DNA of 64,000 nucleotides from an uncultured Sediminibacterium sp. (lineage in GTDB: Bacteria > Bacteroidota > Bacteroidia > Chitinophagales > Chitinophagaceae): positions 1-64,000 of the forward strand of contig NZ_CAMLMJ010000003.1 in assembly GCF_946481145.1 (NCBI RefSeq), in the 5' to 3' direction. Both the position numbers and the translations under genes were made by a program. Below the pieces are notes generated by a model. The model was not told the DNA's origin, made no database searches, and worked only from the letters and a program-made list of their open reading frames with translations. This document shows, in pieces, positions 15,840 through 22,143 of the stretch (position 1 is its first letter; each line of letters opens with the position of its first letter).

Positions 15840-16937
15840 TTATTTACCTGGAATGAAGAGATGTTTTAGCTGATCGGACAACACGCCGCTGTTGTTGACA
15901 GTGATGGTGCTGATTTTGTCGGCAATTTTTTCAACATACTCCATTTCTTTCAGTTTCCAAAGCATAGTGTTCTCTTCCATCAGCTTTGCTGTGTTCAGCA
16001 AGCTTCTGGTGCTTGCGGTTTCTTCTCTACGCATAATGATATTGGCTTGTGCTTTCTTTTCGGCAACCAGTACCTGGTTCATGATATCTTTTACATCGCC
16101 TGGTAAAATAATATCCCTGATACCCAACTCAATTACCTGCACACCCAATGTACCTGCTTTTAATTGTAAACCGTTTAATACTGCTGCAGAAATAGTTTCC
16201 TTTTTCTCTAACAGATCGTCAAAGTTTACAGCGCCGATATATTCCCTTAATGCCAGTTGAAACAGCGCATACAATTGTTTGTCGTATTCCTTGTTGTCAA
16301 GCAATGCTTTTTCAAGGTCTGCTATTTTAAACTGTGCATAGGCGTTGATTCGTAAAGCAGCTTTGTCTCTGGTCAGTATTTCCTGACCGTTGAGCTCAAT
16401 TTGTTGCTGACGCATATCTGCCTTGGCTACCATTATCGGCACCGGGTTTTTAAACCACTGGTACACGCCGCTTTCCAGTATGCCTATGTATTTTCCATCC
16501 ATGAACAGCAATGCTTTTTCATAGCTTTCTACGGTATAAGACCGAACATAGGGTGCCAGTAACTTATGTGTTAACAGGCTTTTATCGATTGCTGCGTCTA
16601 TATCAGGTTTGCTGATATCGGCTATAACAAACCGGTATTCGTTTGCTCCTTTCCAGAAAGTATACCTCCCAACAGTAAGTACTTCTTTCAAATAGCCATT
16701 TTCAAATTGTAGGGCTATTTCATTATCTCTGACTTCAACCAGTTGTAGTTTTTCGGCCAGTGCTTTATCCTGCAACAAGATATTCAATTCCACAGGCGCT
16801 ACGAATGGCTTGTACAGATCGTAAATTAATACCTCTTTGCCCCATAACCAGTAATTTCCTTCTGCAAGGAAACCCTTGTAAACGCCTCTCTTCATTACAA
16901 TGCCTATTTGATAGGCGTTGATTCTTACGTTTTTCAT
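15840..16937 (-). CDS. SPFH/Band-7 (slipin-like) protein of the RNA-repair operon
   Basis: A 365-residue protein with a Band-7/SPFH domain in roughly residues 100-300 (YAQFKIADLEKALLDNKEYDKQLYALFQLALREYIGAVNFDDLL is the family-typical part, followed by LGIRDIILPGDVKDIMNQVLVAEKKAQANIIMRREETASTRSL) and an N-terminal extension without a transmembrane segment. Such proteins form large rings, often at membranes. SPFH proteins next to RtcB have been proposed as scaffolds for RNA repair. ATG 16937 is chosen; the frame reaches a TTG at 16946. A structured leader of about 580 bases containing the tRNA-like RNA separates it from the AAA gene upstream. Confidence 0.85.
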   Translation of the reverse strand: MKNVRINAYQIGIVMKRGVYKGFLAEGNYWLWGKEVLIYDLYKPFVAPVELNILLQDKALAEKLQLVEVRDNEIALQFENGYLKEVLTVGRYTFWKGANEYRFVIADISKPDIDAAIDKSLLTHKLLAPYVRSYTVESYEKALLFMDGKYIGILESGVYQWFKNPVPIMVAKADMRQQQIELNGQEILTRDKAALRINAYAQFKIADLEKALLDNKEYDKQLYALFQLALREYIGAVNFDDLLEKKETISAAVLNGLQLKAGTLGVQVIELGIRDIILPGDVKDIMNQVLVAEKKAQANIIMRREETASTRSLLNTAKLMEENTMLWKLKEMEYVEKIADKISTITVNNSGVLSDQLKHLFIPGK

Positions 16938-17004
16938 TTGTTTCAATTTTAATGCTTAATGATAATAGCCGGAGCACAGTGGCATTTCTTTTCACGGAGT
17001 CTGA

Positions 17005-17060
17005 CAGGATGGAACTCGCTGCTAGCGGTTTGACTTATGCTCTGTTGAGCAATTATCCTG
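17005..17060 (-). other. Compact three-way-junction fold in the SPFH leader
   Basis: On the minus strand CAGGAT (17060-17055) pairs with ATCCTG (17010-17005). Between them lie TGCTC-AACA-GAGCA, a 5-bp D-arm-like hairpin, and CGCT-AGC-AGCG. A second local stem, GGAATA/TATTCC with CTGG/CCAG inside, lies upstream at about 17110-17149. Whether these belong to the tRNA-like RNA or to the mRNA leader is unknown. Confidence 0.4.
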
Positions 17061-17171
17061 AACCATTTGCTGCTGTTTCATTGTGTCGAACTGCAGGTGT
17101 AGGGAAATGTGGAATAACCGGAACTGGTATACGCAATGCCAGCTATTCCTCCCCTGTGCTACAACTATTGG

Positions 17172-17475
17172 TCTGCATCTTTTTATAGAAGTGATGCACT
17201 TCTTCTACATTAACAGTGTAGTGCTTTACCGTTAAGCAATTCCGACATCGTCGGAAGCGGGACTCGAACCCGCATAAAGGCTGTTGCTCTAACCTGTTGA
17301 GCTATCCCGGTATTACCGGGAGGAGGACTCGAACCCCCAACACACAGATCAATGGAGGATTGTACACTTTGCTATAATAGCATACAGCCGGTTACTACCG
17401 CTGCACTAAGGTGCTTTGTAATACACGCTTCTGGTTTATTATCAAAGTATATGATCCTTCTTGCCGTTAAGCAAG
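17172..17475 (-). ncRNA. tRNA-like RNA with two circularly permuted tRNA top halves
   Basis: Read on the minus strand. Unit I: T-arm GGGGG-TTCGAGT-CCTCC (17338-17322), acceptor 3' strand TCCCGGT (17321-17315), triloop AAT, acceptor 5' strand ACCGGGA (17311-17305), TA, D-arm GCTC-AACAGGTTA-GAGC (17302-17286). Unit II: T-arm GCGGG-TTCGAGT-CCCGC (17273-17257), TTCCGAC, triloop GAT, GTCGGAA (17246-17240), TT, D-arm GCTT-AACGGTA-AAGC (17237-17223), A, anticodon arm CTACA-CTGTTAA-TGTAG (17221-17205; anticodon GUU, Asn). Both acceptor helices are exactly 7 bp, as in tRNA, but run 3' strand first and are closed by three bases. A 5' part holds a D-arm-like hairpin (17475-17460) sharing TTGCTTAACGG with unit II. 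Boundaries are estimates. It lies between AAA and SPFH genes on the same strand. Confidence 0.85.
17175..17203 (-). other. Possible H-type pseudoknot at the 3' side of the tRNA-like RNA
   Basis: On the minus strand AGAAGT (17203-17198) pairs with ACTTCT (17192-17187). The five-base loop GCATC (17197-17193) is exactly complementary to GATGC (17179-17175) seven bases downstream. It begins one base after the Asn-type anticodon arm, where variable loop and T-arm would stand in a normal tRNA. Confidence 0.55.
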
Positions 17476-17516
17476 CTTTTATGGATATTTAATCCTTTCT
17501 TTTTACATGCATTGCA

Positions 17517-18677
17517 TCAGTTAACCAATGCGGCATCTCTCCTGAAACCGATAACACTGGTATGTACTGCCTCGTGAAAGTTTTCATCGGGGTTGGTAAT
17601 TTCTGCCAGTGTCATTGGCTTACTGATCACTTGATCAAGTCCCAAATGATTACTCAGGTTTTGCGCTTTTGCGATTTCAAGTTTACCAAACTCGTATCTT
17701 GCTATCAGCCTCCCCTTTCTCATCAATGCTTCATCAATCATATTTACCGCACTGTTGAAAGTGCAAATGATCTGAACGTTCAAGCAGTCGCTCAATAAAC
17801 CATCGCTGATATTGAGCAGGTTACTTACACTGCTCTGACTACTGTATCTTCTGTCCATGATGATGTTTTCTGCATCCTCAATTATTAATACAGCATTCGG
17901 GTTATCGAGTAAAAGGTCCATGAATTCAGGGTTCATTAGATTACCAGCTACACCAGGCGAAACGAAGAGAACTTTTTTCTTCAGTCCACCGATCAGGTGA
18001 CGCAGGTAGGTAGTTTTACCAGTGCCCGGTAAACCGTGTAGTAACACGATGCCTTTTTCATTTTCCTTACTCAGTCGCTCTTTGATCACCGCATCTACTG
18101 CTTTGAAATCGTCGTTGTAATACAGATCGAGATCCAGTTCAGTAGGTTGAATAGCCAGTGATTTCAGATCCAATCCATAATTAGACTGTGTAATGATGTT
18201 GATTTCAAAATCTGCTTCTTTCTCTAATTCCTTGTGTTTACTGAATGCAAGAATCATGTTATTGGCTTTTTCATAATCCCTATTACAAAACAGTATTTCT
18301 GCATAGTCTTCGCCCAACGAAATCATCATACGATCTGACATTACCACCAGTGTTTTTGTGAACTCAATGCGCGCTGCTTTCCAGTTATAATAGTTTCGCT
18401 GGTAGGTTGCCACGGGTTCCCCAAACTGCTTTTCGTTGATCATGGTTAATACTGCACCTGCATCTAGATGGCCAATAAAAGCAATAGCCGGTATTTCGTT
18501 AAACTCTTTCAAAAAGAAAGCTTTTGGTTCAACAAAGTGATGATCGAATAGCTGTGTCTGTCCTTTGTTACGCTTGCTATTGATGTGCTTCATCAACCTG
18601 CGGTAAAGTGCAGGCAGTCTGATGAGTAGCCACACCAGTAGGTAAGTGCTTATAAAAGTTAGTATAATCAGTTCCAT
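17517..18677 (-). CDS. Membrane-anchored AAA ATPase of the RNA-repair operon
   Basis: A 386-residue protein: an N-terminal membrane segment (IILTFISTYLLVWLLIRL, about 3-20), a middle domain of unknown fold (about 45-190), then one AAA module with Walker A GLPGTGKTTYLRHL near residue 215, Walker B AVLIIEDAENI near 261, a sensor-like CTFNSAVN and the arginine region RKGRLIARYEF. It resembles BCS1-like AAA proteins in layout. It is the first of three same-strand genes (AAA, SPFH, RtcB), so a role in remodelling RNA-protein complexes or the SPFH ring at the membrane is likely (inference). The start is ATG 18677; a minus-strand terminator ends 54 bases upstream of it. Confidence 0.85.
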   Translation of the reverse strand: MELIILTFISTYLLVWLLIRLPALYRRLMKHINSKRNKGQTQLFDHHFVEPKAFFLKEFNEIPAIAFIGHLDAGAVLTMINEKQFGEPVATYQRNYYNWKAARIEFTKTLVVMSDRMMISLGEDYAEILFCNRDYEKANNMILAFSKHKELEKEADFEINIITQSNYGLDLKSLAIQPTELDLDLYYNDDFKAVDAVIKERLSKENEKGIVLLHGLPGTGKTTYLRHLIGGLKKKVLFVSPGVAGNLMNPEFMDLLLDNPNAVLIIEDAENIIMDRRYSSQSSVSNLLNISDGLLSDCLNVQIICTFNSAVNMIDEALMRKGRLIARYEFGKLEIAKAQNLSNHLGLDQVISKPMTLAEITNPDENFHEAVHTSVIGFRRDAALVN

Positions 18678-18730
18678 ATAATTTTTGTTGTCAGGATTCG
18701 GTTTTTGAATCCATCGTTATAAAATAAAAA

Positions 18731-18755
18731 ACCCGGTCTGAACAACAGACCGGGT
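18731..18755 (-). terminator. Minus-strand intrinsic terminator upstream of the AAA gene
   Basis: ACCCGGTCTG and CAGACCGGGT pair perfectly over ten bases. On the minus strand the stem is followed by T6ATTTTAT. It lies only 54 bases before the AAA ATG, so it ends a preceding short transcript or acts as an attenuator. Confidence 0.85.
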
Positions 18756-18787
18756 CATACCTCCTTGCCGGATTAATACCGGCTAAG

Positions 18788-18907
18788 TCATTTATGACAA
18801 CACAGTCGTGTTGATTGATCTGATTGATAGGTAAAAGACACAGTATGCCCTTTCCAATCAATACGATTGAATAAGTTGAATGATTGTTTTTGTTGTTTCT
18901 TGTTCAT
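18788..18907 (-). CDS. Candidate 39-residue small protein
   Basis: An ATG at 18907 opens a 39-codon frame (MNKKQQKQSFNLFNRIDWKG ... RLCCHK) ending in TGA, basic at the N-terminus and with a Cys-Cys near the end. It starts just after one minus-strand terminator and is followed by the next, so a short transcript of its own is plausible. I recognise no family. A short leader peptide or a chance ORF in an sRNA are alternatives. Confidence 0.35.
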   Translation of the reverse strand: MNKKQQKQSFNLFNRIDWKGHTVSFTYQSDQSTRLCCHK

Positions 18908-18934
18908 ACTGCTTCTTTTTAGTGCAATAAAAAA

Positions 18935-18951
18935 CCCCGCAGTTGGCGGGG
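18935..18951 (-). terminator. Minus-strand intrinsic terminator
   Basis: CCCCGC and GCGGGG pair around a five-base loop; on the minus strand the stem is followed by T6ATT. It closes the short unit containing the 29-codon ORF at 18978-19067. Confidence 0.85.
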
Positions 18952-18977
18952 CTTTATGTATGATGATGTTGAATCAT

Positions 18978-19067
18978 TTACAAATTTGAAAAGCTCCCGA
19001 CCAGCACACAATACCCATCTGTATTGTAGTTGAACTGCCATTTATTATTGCGTTGTGTCTGTGTCAT
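18978..19067 (-). CDS. Candidate 29-residue small protein
   Basis: ATG at 19067 opens a 29-codon frame (MTQTQRNNKWQFNYNTDGYC ... SFSNL) ending in TAA, 27 bases before the terminator stem at 18951. A promoter-like TATTTTG lies about 45 bases upstream (19118-19112), next to a strong A/T tract. No known family is recognised. The position between promoter-like sequence and terminator argues for a real short transcript, coding or not. Confidence 0.35.
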   Translation of the reverse strand: MTQTQRNNKWQFNYNTDGYCVLVGSFSNL

Positions 19068-19282
19068 TGTTTATAATTACGGGTGCGAAATTGTGCTTTT
19101 TTTTTGAATCACAAAATATTTTTTTAAAATATTTTTTTTGAGACTCGTACAAAGCGCCTCTTTACAACAATAAATGATGAAAGAGAACAGACGAATACAC
19201 ATATATGAGTACATCTGTATCATCCTTATTTGCTAACAACTAATGGCCCATTGCTAATAGCAAATAAGCAAATAATGTCTTG
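19068..19282. other. A/T-tract intergenic region between smORF and glpK
   Basis: It contains T9, T7 and T8 runs built as a near tandem AAAATATTTTTTT repeat (about 19113-19139) and no gene. Both the minus-strand small transcript and plus-strand glpK probably start from its edges. Confidence 0.5.
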
Positions 19283-19290
19283 TATATTTG
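19283..19290 (+). promoter_or_regulatory. -7 box of glpK
   Basis: TATATTTG is a perfect TAnnTTTG and ends 4 bases before the glpK ATG at 19295, predicting a leaderless mRNA. No TTG stands at the usual -33 distance. Confidence 0.6.
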
Positions 19291-19294
19291 ATAC

Positions 19295-20788
19295 ATGTCA
19301 AAATACATCCTATCCTTCGATCAGGGCACTACCAGCTCAAGGGCCATTATCTTCGATAAGCAGAGTAATATTATTGCTGTAGCACAGAAAGAATTTACCC
19401 AATATTTTCCGCAACCCGGATGGGTTGAGCATGACCCTACAGAAATATGGTCCACTCAATTAGGAGTAGCAACAGAAGCTATTGTGAAAGCCGGACTTAC
19501 CATTCAGGATATTGCGGCAATAGGCATAACCAACCAACGTGAAACAACAGTTGTGTGGAACCGTAATACAGGACAGCCTGTTTACAACGCCATCGTATGG
19601 CAGGATAAAAGAACCGCCGATTATTGTAATCATTTAAAAAAAGCTGGTCATGATGCAGAGATACTCGCAAAAACAGGGTTGGTAACTGATGCTTATTTTT
19701 CTGCAACAAAAGTGAGGTGGATACTTGAAAATGTAGCAGGTGCAAGTGAAGAAGCTGCAAAAGGTAATTTATGTTTTGGCACGATCGATTCATGGCTATT
19801 ATGGAAACTAACCAATGGCAAAGTTCATGCAACTGATGTGTCGAATGCAAGCAGAACCATGATGTTTAATATCCATAGTTTGCAATGGGATGAATCATTG
19901 CTTGCTTTGTATGATATACCCGCATCCATGTTGCCCGAAGTTCGCTCGAGCAGTGAGATATATGGATATACCCAACAATTACTTACCGCAGTTGAAATTC
20001 CTATTGCCGGTATTGCAGGAGATCAGCAGTCTGCACTGTTCGGACAAATGTGCACCGAATCAGGTATGGTGAAAAATACCTATGGTACCGGTTGTTTTAT
20101 GTTGATGAACACCGGTAATAAACCGATGAAGTCAGCCAATAATTTGCTAACCACTGTTGCCTGGAAAATAAATGGAGAAGTTTCTTATGCACTGGAAGGA
20201 AGTGTATTTATTGCCGGTGCAGTTGTACAATGGCTGCGCGATGGACTTAAACTGATCGCCACATCTGGTGAAGTGGAAACACTTGCTGGACAAGTAACTG
20301 ACAATGGTGGTGTGTATATGGTGCCGGCTTTTGCTGGACTTGGCGCTCCTTATTGGAACCAGGAAGCAAAAGGTTTAATCATAGGTATTACAAGAGGTAC
20401 TACCGATGCACATGTTGCAAGAGCTGCAGTTGAAAGTATTGCTTTTCAAACCATGGATGTACTGAAAGCAATGGAAGCAGATGCAAATATTCATATTAAA
20501 GAAGTTCGCGTAGATGGTGGTGCTACCATTAATAACCAATTGATGCAATTTCAGAGTGATATTCTTTCTACAAAAGTTATCCGACCAAAAATAACAGAAA
20601 CAACTGCACTGGGTGCGGCTTACCTTGCCGGACTTGCCATAGGATTTTGGAGCAATATTGAAGAACTGAAACAATACTGGCAGGCAGAACGCATATTTGA
20701 ATCTGTTATGCCGGATAATAAAGTGAAAGCACTGCAACATAGCTGGGGTAAAGCCATCAGGGCCGCTCAGGCATTCACCGAAGATTAA
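19295..20788 (+). CDS. glpK: Glycerol kinase
   Basis: Phosphorylates glycerol to sn-glycerol 3-phosphate with ATP. The 497 residues match the family's usual length and begin with [16 protein letters not shown] (phosphate-binding loop), then [48 protein letters not shown] and the C-terminal [18 protein letters not shown]. All FGGY-family signatures are intact. It is a single gene; no facilitator or glycerol-3-phosphate dehydrogenase lies alongside. The start ATG is fixed by the adjacent -7 box. Confidence 0.96.
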   Translation: MSKYILSFDQGTTSSRAIIFDKQSNIIAVAQKEFTQYFPQPGWVEHDPTEIWSTQLGVATEAIVKAGLTIQDIAAIGITNQRETTVVWNRNTGQPVYNAIVWQDKRTADYCNHLKKAGHDAEILAKTGLVTDAYFSATKVRWILENVAGASEEAAKGNLCFGTIDSWLLWKLTNGKVHATDVSNASRTMMFNIHSLQWDESLLALYDIPASMLPEVRSSSEIYGYTQQLLTAVEIPIAGIAGDQQSALFGQMCTESGMVKNTYGTGCFMLMNTGNKPMKSANNLLTTVAWKINGEVSYALEGSVFIAGAVVQWLRDGLKLIATSGEVETLAGQVTDNGGVYMVPAFAGLGAPYWNQEAKGLIIGITRGTTDAHVARAAVESIAFQTMDVLKAMEADANIHIKEVRVDGGATINNQLMQFQSDILSTKVIRPKITETTALGAAYLAGLAIGFWSNIEELKQYWQAERIFESVMPDNKVKALQHSWGKAIRAAQAFTED

Positions 20789-20826
20789 CCGACACTACCC
20801 ATACATATATTACTGAATGGACTAAT

Positions 20827-20858
20827 CTGAAGCATGTTGAAGAACTAACATGCTTCAG
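20827..20858 (+). terminator. Hairpin downstream of glpK
   Basis: CTGAAGCATGTT and AACATGCTTCAG are exact complements over 12 bases around an 8-base loop, 38 bases after the glpK stop. The T-run is weak, so this may stabilise the mRNA end as much as stop transcription. A smaller hairpin, ACTCCT/AGGAGT, lies at 20907-20924. Confidence 0.55.
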
Positions 20859-21025
20859 GCAATTACTTTCTTACTCAATTCACTACCCAGAAACAGGTAT
20901 CTTTTAACTCCTTTTGATAGGAGTAGCGCAGATTTATGCTATTCTGTTAATTTTAACTCCTGGAATCAATATGTTTATGCAATGTGATTGTGTACGCATC
21001 TGATTATTTATTTGACTTATAGCGT

Positions 21026-22141
21026 ATGTTCAGAAAATATCTTATCCGATCCATCATCAGTTGTTGTTATATACTGGCGTCATTGTATACAGAAGCCCAA
21101 TTCGAAAGGATATTAATGGATGAACCTTTCGCAACAAATAAACGCAATTGGCCCCTTTCTTCTGACGGAAACCCGAAATCATCCTTATTCGAGGGAAGGT
21201 ATCTGGTACAATTTAAACCTGATAATATATCATGGAAAGCCTCACAGCAGATTGAAGGTGTTAACTGGGGTAACCTGAAATTTGAAGCATCGGTTTATTT
21301 TCAGTCAGACAGAACCGGTCAGAATGGGGCAGGTATTATTTTCGGAAGTATACAACAGGGAAGCAGCTACCAGTTTCTTATACAGCCCGATGGAAAATTT
21401 GCTTTTTTCAAAAATACTAACGGAAGTACAGTACCATTAAAATCTTTCACTTTCAATGCCCAGGTTAGAAAAGGCATTAATGAAGAGAACAGGCTAAAGG
21501 CGGTGGTACAAAATAATGCCATCCGTTTATTTGTTAATGAAGCACTTGTACATGTTGAGCAGGCCGTTCCAGCCGGGAAAGATTTTGGCGTTTCAGTGGT
21601 TAATAACTGCGACGTGGCTTTCGATCAGCTACAGGTAAGTACGGCTTTAACGAATGCAGATAACCAACAGTTATTACCCGACCCACCCAAACCTAAACCC
21701 AAAGTAGAAGAGAAAACTTATACTTACGAACAAGGTGCTGAGGGTAGCTACAACAAAAAAATAGAAAAAGAAGCAGCGCCAATACCAATTGCCGTTCATT
21801 TCACCAATAAATCGAGCAAGCCACTTTATGTTATGGTATCTTATGTGCCCACAACTGAAAAAGTAGGGAGCAATTATTTTGTTGATAAATACTGGTTTAC
21901 ACTTGGCAAGGGTGCTACAGGTTATTACTTTGATACCTATAACCTCATCTTTTATTTTTATGCCGAAGACCAGACCCAGAACTTTTGGGGCAATAAAAAA
22001 GTTTGGGACGGTGGACGACGTTCAGTTTACACCAATGGAAAAAGGTATTATATGCGGGAATATTCTATACAGAAAGACAAGCTCGTATATGATGCCAACA
22101 ATAATCGCTACACTTTCACATTAGATCTTACAAATAAATAG
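21026..22141 (+). CDS. Exported protein with concanavalin-like N-terminal domain
   Basis: A 371-residue protein with a signal peptide (IISCCYILASLYTEAQ). Residues about 30-210 look like a lectin/LamG-type jelly-roll (NLKFEASVYFQSDRTGQNGAGIIFGSIQQG ... FVNEALVHVEQAVPAGKDFGVSVVN), the fold also used by DUF1080 proteins. A Pro/Lys linker follows (about 215-235), then a second, Tyr/Trp-rich beta domain (ILPIAVHFTNKSSKP-like region, about 255-371). I do not recognise the C-terminal domain. The next gene starts 2 bases after the stop, so both are surely co-transcribed. The role is unknown; sugar or polymer binding is possible. Confidence 0.7.
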   Translation: MFRKYLIRSIISCCYILASLYTEAQFERILMDEPFATNKRNWPLSSDGNPKSSLFEGRYLVQFKPDNISWKASQQIEGVNWGNLKFEASVYFQSDRTGQNGAGIIFGSIQQGSSYQFLIQPDGKFAFFKNTNGSTVPLKSFTFNAQVRKGINEENRLKAVVQNNAIRLFVNEALVHVEQAVPAGKDFGVSVVNNCDVAFDQLQVSTALTNADNQQLLPDPPKPKPKVEEKTYTYEQGAEGSYNKKIEKEAAPIPIAVHFTNKSSKPLYVMVSYVPTTEKVGSNYFVDKYWFTLGKGATGYYFDTYNLIFYFYAEDQTQNFWGNKKVWDGGRRSVYTNGKRYYMREYSIQKDKLVYDANNNRYTFTLDLTNK

Positions 22142-22143
22142 TT

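Noticed and set aside
17205..17411. Three ordinary tandem tRNA genes on the minus strand
   Set aside because: T-loops, D-arms and one anticodon arm look real, but acceptor strands do not pair within each module in normal order, there is no CCA, and the middle module lacks half its anticodon arm. Only the permuted pairing works.
13689..18677. VapC toxin and RtcB operon as a damage-repair pair
   Set aside because: They are neighbours on opposite strands. PIN-domain nucleases leave 3'-hydroxyl and 5'-phosphate ends, which are not RtcB substrates, so a direct functional pairing is not supported.
18731..18755. Plus-strand terminator or leader hairpin for glpK
   Set aside because: The T-run follows the stem only on the minus strand, and glpK has its own -7 box 530 bases downstream.
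18717..18758. 13-codon ORF after a perfect AAGGAGGT, running through the terminator stem
   Set aside because: The Shine-Dalgarno-like run touches the ATG directly, leaving no spacing, and the codons are the terminator hairpin. Kept only as a remark on possible attenuation.
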